A DNA stretch of 10,258 nucleotides, from the NCBI GenBank assembly GCA_905236325.1, contig CAJOPJ010000183.1, forward strand, positions 1-10,258. Reading direction: 5' to 3'. The position numbers and the translations under genes are program-made. Positions within the stretch are counted from its first letter, which is position 1, and the number at the start of each line of letters is the position of its first letter. The notes below the pieces were generated by a model. The model saw only the letters and a list, made by a program, of their open reading frames with translations, did no database searches and was not told the origin of the DNA. Below, piece after piece: positions 6,657 through 10,258 of the stretch. The stretch comes from an uncultured Selenomonadaceae bacterium (GTDB lineage: Bacteria > Bacillota > Negativicutes > Selenomonadales > Selenomonadaceae).

Positions 6657-7532
6657 TTACTGCAACAAACTCAAAATGTTTGCGCGATTTTGATTGAACA
6701 TTTTTGTTGCAAACATTGCAAGCTGTTCTTGTGTTTGTTGATTTTTAAGTTCAGTAATAGCCTTTGCCATGTCAGTATCGCCCATTGTTGAGGCTGCTGC
6801 CATTTGATTTTCTTGCATTGTTGTATAATTTGCTTCTTGAAATTCAAGACGCTGAAGTTGTGCGCCCTGCGTTGTAGCTTGGTCAAGTGCTTCATCAAGT
6901 GTAAAGCCGCCTTCAACAGAGGCTTGCAAGTTGCCATTAATTTGCTCCGAAAAACTCAATGCGCCGTCCAAAGTTGTTAATGCAGATTGAATTGAATCTT
7001 GACTTGACAAGTCAATTGTGACATTGCCATTTTCATCAGTCAAGCCCAGTGCATTTGAACTCATGTCGCCAAGCCCGACATTTTCATAGCCGTCGATACC
7101 TGCAACCATAATGCTGGATTTTGAGCCGTCAAGCAAATTCATACCATTGTATTGAACTCTGGAGTTGTCGTCAATTTGCGAAACAAGCTGATTGATTTGT
7201 TCCTGAATTGCAGAGCGATCTTTCGAAGTGTTGGTGTCGTTGGCAGCGTCTATAACCTTCTGCTTGATAGTTGTAAGCGCGTCGATTGTGTTTGAAGTTG
7301 CACCTGCTGCAGTTTTTATCAGCGAACTCATGTTTTGCGTATTTTGAACCGATTGACTAAGACCGCCGATATTACTGTTCATGCGTTGAAGGATCGAATA
7401 AGCTGAGCTGCCATAGCTGGCACTAGGATATCTTGAACCTGTCGCTAATTGTTGCGTGGTCTTCTGCATAGAATTTTGTATTTTGTTAAGCGTGCCGAGT
7501 GAAGAATTCACGCCACCCATTGTCATTGCCAT
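6657..7532 (-). CDS. Flagellin, short and divergent
   Basis: This is the structural protein of the flagellar filament, secreted by the flagellar type III export system without a signal peptide. The 291 residues have both conserved ends and almost no hypervariable middle. The N-terminal coil runs through LNKIQNSMQKTTQQLATGSR to RSAIQEQINQLVSQID and YNGMNLLDG (about residue 135). The C-terminal coil ends AMFATKMFNQNRANILSLLQ, which matches the usual flagellin ending. The common SSGxRINxAxDDAAGLAI block is replaced by ATGSRYPSASYGSSAYSIL, so this is a divergent paralogue rather than a standard Hag/FliC. I chose the ATG at 7532 (MAMTMGG) because AAAGGTGA lies 5 bases upstream; an in-frame ATG at 7589 has no such site. 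No other flagellar gene is in the window. A tRNA-Gly gene follows almost immediately on the same strand. Confidence 0.93.
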   Translation of the reverse strand: MAMTMGGVNSSLGTLNKIQNSMQKTTQQLATGSRYPSASYGSSAYSILQRMNSNIGGLSQSVQNTQNMSSLIKTAAGATSNTIDALTTIKQKVIDAANDTNTSKDRSAIQEQINQLVSQIDDNSRVQYNGMNLLDGSKSSIMVAGIDGYENVGLGDMSSNALGLTDENGNVTIDLSSQDSIQSALTTLDGALSFSEQINGNLQASVEGGFTLDEALDQATTQGAQLQRLEFQEANYTTMQENQMAAASTMGDTDMAKAITELKNQQTQEQLAMFATKMFNQNRANILSLLQ

Positions 7533-7599
7533 TGTTATCACCTTTCCTTTCGTCCTTCCGTGACTATAAAAAATCCATTCGACTATCACTGTTTGCGCA

Positions 7600-7628
7600 A
7601 TAATAGCACAAGATTTTTTTTAATTCAA
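7600..7628 (-). promoter_or_regulatory. Sigma-A-type promoter of flagellin
   Basis: On the minus strand TTGAAT (7628-7623) and TATTAT (7605-7600) are separated by 17 bases. The leader would be about 60 bases. I could not find the TAAA-N15-GCCGATAA pattern of a sigma-28 (FliA/SigD) promoter, which is what flagellin genes usually use. The leader holds several GGA triplets at about 7540-7580. Confidence 0.6.
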
Positions 7629-7651
7629 GAAAATTTTTAGCAATAATAAAT

Positions 7652-7680
7652 TTGATTTTACTTGCAATTTAAATTAAAAT
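7652..7680 (+). promoter_or_regulatory. Sigma-A-type promoter of the pilin-like gene
   Basis: TTGATT (7652-7657) and TAAAAT (7675-7680) are 17 bases apart. The start would be near 7687, with AGGAGAA at 7693-7699 as ribosome binding site. It is arranged back to back with the flagellin promoter, with 23 bases between the two -35 elements, so one regulator could act on both. Confidence 0.55.
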
Positions 7681-7705
7681 ATTTTTTGAGTTAGGAGAAA
7701 TATTT

Positions 7706-8137
7706 ATGCAAACTTCCAAAGGCTTTATAATGATGAATGTAATTTTTTTGACGCTGATTGTATCTTTCACGGCGTTAATTTTTTTGCGTGGAACAGAAAT
7801 ACTCGGCAGCGATTCAAATTCAACTTGCAGATTGATTGCGATAAACCTTGCAAATGAACAGTTTGCAGAAATTGAAAATTTGGCTTCTGAAGGTAGATTA
7901 TCTGTTGGCAAAAAAAATTTTCTTGGCGACGCGCAAGATTTAAAAAATTTTGGCTTGTACAGTTCGACAGATAAAACGCCTGTTGAGTTTGAAGTTGAAA
8001 CTGAAGTTAAAAATTATTCCGGCAATTTGTGCAAAGTTGAAATTTTAGTTCGCTGGACTTTGGTTGATAAAGATTTTGAATTGCCATTTGAAAAAATTGT
8101 GCGCGTTAAAAATCTTGATACTGACAGTGATGACTGA
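7706..8137 (+). CDS. Type IV pilin-like (pseudopilin) protein, orphan
   Basis: The 143-residue protein begins MQTSKGF, then one hydrophobic helix (about 7-28). This is the short basic leader, Gly-Phe cleavage site and N-methylated helix layout of type IV prepilins and type II secretion pseudopilins. The expected Glu at position 5 of the mature protein is Asn (Asn11 of the precursor). That change is seen mainly in minor pilins and tip-located GspK-like proteins, so this is probably a minor pilin or an independent anchored protein. The remainder is a small soluble domain with two cysteines (Cys37, Cys103) and beta-rich segments such as PVEFEVETEVKNYS and VEILVRWTLVDKDFELPF. No prepilin peptidase, ATPase or other pilin gene is nearby. 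The ATG follows AGGAGAA by 6 bases. The exact family is uncertain; a plain membrane protein of unknown function is the alternative. Confidence 0.75.
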   Translation: MQTSKGFIMMNVIFLTLIVSFTALIFLRGTEILGSDSNSTCRLIAINLANEQFAEIENLASEGRLSVGKKNFLGDAQDLKNFGLYSSTDKTPVEFEVETEVKNYSGNLCKVEILVRWTLVDKDFELPFEKIVRVKNLDTDSDD

Positions 8138-8143
8138 TATAAT
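8115..8143 (+). promoter_or_regulatory. Near-consensus sigma-A promoter for rapZ-yvcK, inside the pilin-like gene
   Basis: TTGATA (8115-8120) and a perfect TATAAT (8138-8143) are 17 bases apart. The -35 lies in the last codons of the pilin-like gene and the -10 begins immediately after its TGA. Transcription would start near 8150 and the ribosome binding site GAGGAAG is at 8163-8169. It is among the best promoter matches in the window and makes rapZ-yvcK independent of the pilin-like gene. Confidence 0.75.
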
Positions 8144-8177
8144 TTCAGTAAGTGAATAATTCGAGGAAGTGATTTTT

Positions 8178-9107
8178 ATGGAAAAAAATTTTGTGGAGGA
8201 AGTGCAGACTGATTTTGAAGGCGAAAATTCAGAAGTCACGCGCATAATAATTGTAACCGGACTTAGCGGCAGCGGCAAAACTCAAGCCTGCAGATTTTTG
8301 GAGGACTTGGGCTATTTTTGTGTAGATAATTTGCCGCCGGTTTTTATTCCAAAATTTGTTGAACTTTGTTCGCACGCCTCAAGCCATGTCAGCCATGTAG
8401 TTTTGGTTGTTGATACGCGCAGTCGGGAATTTTTTGATAATTTATTGCATGTTCTGGAAGAAATGGACAAAGCCGACCAAGATTATGAAGTACTTTTTAT
8501 GGACGCTTCCGACGACGCAATTATCCGCCGCTACAAAGAAACTCGCCGCCGCCATCCAATGGCACCTTCAGCAAGAATTTCCGAAGGCATTGCCAAAGAA
8601 CGCGCACGTCTTGAAAGTGTACGTGGAAAAGCAACTTACATAATTGACACTTCCAATCTTGCAAAAACAGAACTGCGCGACAAAATCAAACAGCTTTTCG
8701 GCAAAAATGAAGGCGTCGGAATGAATATTTCGGTTTTAAGTTTCGGCTTTAAATTTGGTATGCCGCTTGACGCTGATATGGTTTTAGATGTCAGATTTTT
8801 GCCCAATCCATTCTACCTAGAAAATCTTCGACACAAAAGCGGCACTGTTCAAGAAGTCGCTGACTACATTTCAGAAAAAACTGTCACGCAAGAATTTATA
8901 AAAAAATTAGATCCTTTCGTAGAATTTTTAGTTCCACAATATGTCAAAGAAGGCAAAAGTCAGCTTGTAATTGCTGTCGGTTGTACAGGCGGTATGCACA
9001 GGAGCGTTTTTATTGCCAAACATATTTTTGACTTGCTGGCAAAGAAAGGTTACAATGTCAATCTTGAACACCGCGACTTAATGAAAAATGATGTCTGGGA
9101 AACTTAG
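8178..9107 (+). CDS. rapZ: RapZ / YvcJ family P-loop nucleotide-binding protein
   Basis: The family binds and hydrolyses nucleotides. In E. coli RapZ is an RNA-binding adaptor that delivers the small RNA GlmZ to RNase E and so controls glucosamine-6-phosphate synthase. In Firmicutes (YvcJ) the role is less clear but lies near amino-sugar and envelope metabolism. The 309 residues hold a Walker A GLSGSGKT at 28-35, then LEDLGYFCVDNLPP, VVDTRSREFF, and FMDASDDAIIRRYKETRRRHP. The second domain has SFGFKFGMPLDADMVLDVRFLPNPF and GCTGGMHRSVFIAKHI (from about residue 268), the conserved C-terminal signature. The ATG at 8178 has GAGGAAG 8 bases upstream; the in-frame GTG at 8169 overlaps that site. 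The N-terminus is about 15 residues longer than in many homologues, with an acidic extension. yvcK follows after 24 bases, the standard Firmicutes order. Confidence 0.96.
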   Translation: MEKNFVEEVQTDFEGENSEVTRIIIVTGLSGSGKTQACRFLEDLGYFCVDNLPPVFIPKFVELCSHASSHVSHVVLVVDTRSREFFDNLLHVLEEMDKADQDYEVLFMDASDDAIIRRYKETRRRHPMAPSARISEGIAKERARLESVRGKATYIIDTSNLAKTELRDKIKQLFGKNEGVGMNISVLSFGFKFGMPLDADMVLDVRFLPNPFYLENLRHKSGTVQEVADYISEKTVTQEFIKKLDPFVEFLVPQYVKEGKSQLVIAVGCTGGMHRSVFIAKHIFDLLAKKGYNVNLEHRDLMKNDVWET

Positions 9108-9131
9108 GCTGAGGATAAAGGATTCAGGGAA

Positions 9132-10258
9132 ATGTTACATTTACTAAAATGGCTGTACCCGGGAATGAAAATGAAACGCTGGTTTTTATTATTTACCATC
9201 GGTGTTTTATTGGTAAGTTTCGGCACAGCACTTGCGTTGAACTATGAATATTTAGGACGCGCTGAGGAAGAAATTTTTAGATTTATCTACTTAACAATAG
9301 GCAGCTACAATTACGCCTTCACAATGGCGTTAGGAATTTTTATTGTGATTGTCGGCGGCTGTTTTATGCTTTGGGCAACGCGCTCAATAATCAGATCCAT
9401 TATTGCGGTTCTGATTCCCGACAGATCAGAAAAAATTGTTGACTTGATTTATGAAAAACAAAAACTTGGACGCGGTCCTGCAGTTACTGTAATTGGCGGC
9501 GGACATGGACTTTCAGTTTTACTGCGCGGAATAAAAGCTTCAACAAGCAATATTTCTGCAGTTGTAACTGTTGCCGACGACGGCGGAAGTTCCGGCAGAT
9601 TGCGCGAAGAACTTGGAATTATTCCGCCGGGCGACTTGAGAAATTGCCTTGTCGCGCTGGCTGATACAGAGCCTTTAATGGAAAAACTTTTTCAGTATAG
9701 ATTTGAAGGCAATACTGCCTTAGCAGGTCACAGTTTCGGCAATTTATTTATCGCAGCGATGAATGAAGTCACAGGCGACATGGAAACTGCGCTGAAGGAG
9801 TCATCAAAAGTTCTGGCTGTTAAAGGTCGTGTAATTCCTGCAAGCAAAGAACATGTTCGACTTGACGCAGTTATGACTGACGGCACAGTTGTTGAAGGCG
9901 AATCGCAAATTCCTGAAGTACGCAAAAAAATTCGCCGCGTTCAACTTTTTCCGCGCAGAGTTCAAGCTGTTCCTGCCGCATTGGAGGCTTTGGAAACTGC
10001 CGACGCAATTATTTTAGGTCCCGGCAGTTTATATACTTCAATAATGCCAAATTTGCTTGTTGAAGGCGTGGCGCAAACTTTAAAGAAATCTCACGCAATA
10101 AAAATTTATATCTGTAATGTTATGACACAGCCCGGCGAAACCGATAATTACACAGCAGCCGACCATGCTAAAGCAATTCTTGACCACACTGGCAAAGGCG
10201 CAATTGATTATGTTTTGGTAAATAGCTCGCCAATTCCGCAAGAAATTTTGGACAAAAC
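9132..10258 (+). CDS. yvcK: YvcK/CofD-like gluconeogenesis factor with N-terminal membrane helices, 3' end outside window
   Basis: In B. subtilis YvcK binds UDP-sugars such as UDP-GlcNAc and is needed for normal shape on gluconeogenic carbon sources. The 375 codons present lack the C-terminus. Two membrane helices, at about 17-36 and 62-82, precede the catalytic-like domain; Bacillus YvcK lacks them, so this form is membrane-tethered. The domain starts at VTVIGGGHG (Gly122-Gly126), followed by VADDGGSSGRLREELGIIPPGDLRNCL, AGHSFGNLF, ILGPGSLYTSIMPNLLV and NVMTQPGETDNYTAADH, all family signatures of the CofD-like fold. The ATG at 9132 is supported by AAAGGA at 9117-9122 and by the two helices starting soon after. 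It sits 24 bases after rapZ without a terminator, so the two form an operon; whiA is the expected next gene. Confidence 0.95.
   Translation, partial: MLHLLKWLYPGMKMKRWFLLFTIGVLLVSFGTALALNYEYLGRAEEEIFRFIYLTIGSYNYAFTMALGIFIVIVGGCFMLWATRSIIRSIIAVLIPDRSEKIVDLIYEKQKLGRGPAVTVIGGGHGLSVLLRGIKASTSNISAVVTVADDGGSSGRLREELGIIPPGDLRNCLVALADTEPLMEKLFQYRFEGNTALAGHSFGNLFIAAMNEVTGDMETALKESSKVLAVKGRVIPASKEHVRLDAVMTDGTVVEGESQIPEVRKKIRRVQLFPRRVQAVPAALEALETADAIILGPGSLYTSIMPNLLVEGVAQTLKKSHAIKIYICNVMTQPGETDNYTAADHAKAILDHTGKGAIDYVLVNSSPIPQEILDK

Noticed and set aside
6570..6791. Plus-strand open frame over the tRNA and the flagellin 3' end
   Set aside because: It reads through the antisense of a tRNA gene and a flagellin gene and has no coding signature of its own.
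1..10258. Mobile elements, CRISPR arrays or anti-phage genes
   Set aside because: I saw no spaced direct repeats, transposase or integrase motifs, and every sizeable frame on the coding strands has a better explanation. The tRNA-Gly end shows no visible attachment-site duplication.

Overview
The window is AT-rich, densely coded bacterial chromosome. It suggests a flagellated, low-GC member of the Firmicutes/Bacillota. The gene pairs frr-uppS and rapZ(yvcJ)-yvcK, an AdeC-type adenine deaminase, a YqhQ/DUF1385 protein and GGAGG-like ribosome binding sites all fit that phylum. A membrane-anchored YvcK, a membrane-anchored protein with MORN-like repeats and a short divergent flagellin make me lean towards the Negativicutes (Selenomonas-like lineages), but I cannot prove this from the sequence alone. 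I see no transposase, integrase, CRISPR array or phage gene.

Layout, left to right. (1) Bases 1-1156, plus strand: the 3' part of frr (ribosome recycling factor), then uppS (undecaprenyl diphosphate synthase), closed by a bidirectional terminator. (2) 1302-3041, minus strand: ade (adenine deaminase), converging on uppS. (3) 3278-4090, plus: an unrecognised membrane-anchored protein with MORN-like repeats, behind a good sigma-A-type promoter. (4) 4172-6524, plus: a transmembrane sensor with an HD-GYP cyclic-di-GMP phosphodiesterase domain, followed 4 bp later by a yqhQ-like DUF1385 membrane protein. The promoter of this pair overlaps a perfect 12-bp AT-only inverted repeat. The pair ends in a second bidirectional terminator. 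(5) 6571-7532, minus: a flagellin gene and, only 12 bp after its stop codon, a tRNA-Gly(CCC). Both probably share one transcript. (6) 7706-8137, plus: a small type IV pilin-like protein, divergent from flagellin. (7) 8178-10258, plus: rapZ and the first 375 codons of yvcK, driven by a near-consensus promoter inside the 3' end of the pilin-like gene. yvcK runs off the window; whiA would normally come next in Firmicutes.

The window mixes housekeeping functions (translation recycling, cell-wall lipid carrier, purine salvage, envelope and carbon-flux control by RapZ/YvcK) with surface and motility functions (flagellin, pilin-like protein, HD-GYP sensor, MORN-like protein). I do not see a complete undescribed multi-gene system. 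The least ordinary features are the flagellin-tRNA tandem, the large inverted repeat at the HD-GYP promoter, the orphan pilin-like protein lacking Glu5, and the uncharacterised MORN-like protein.
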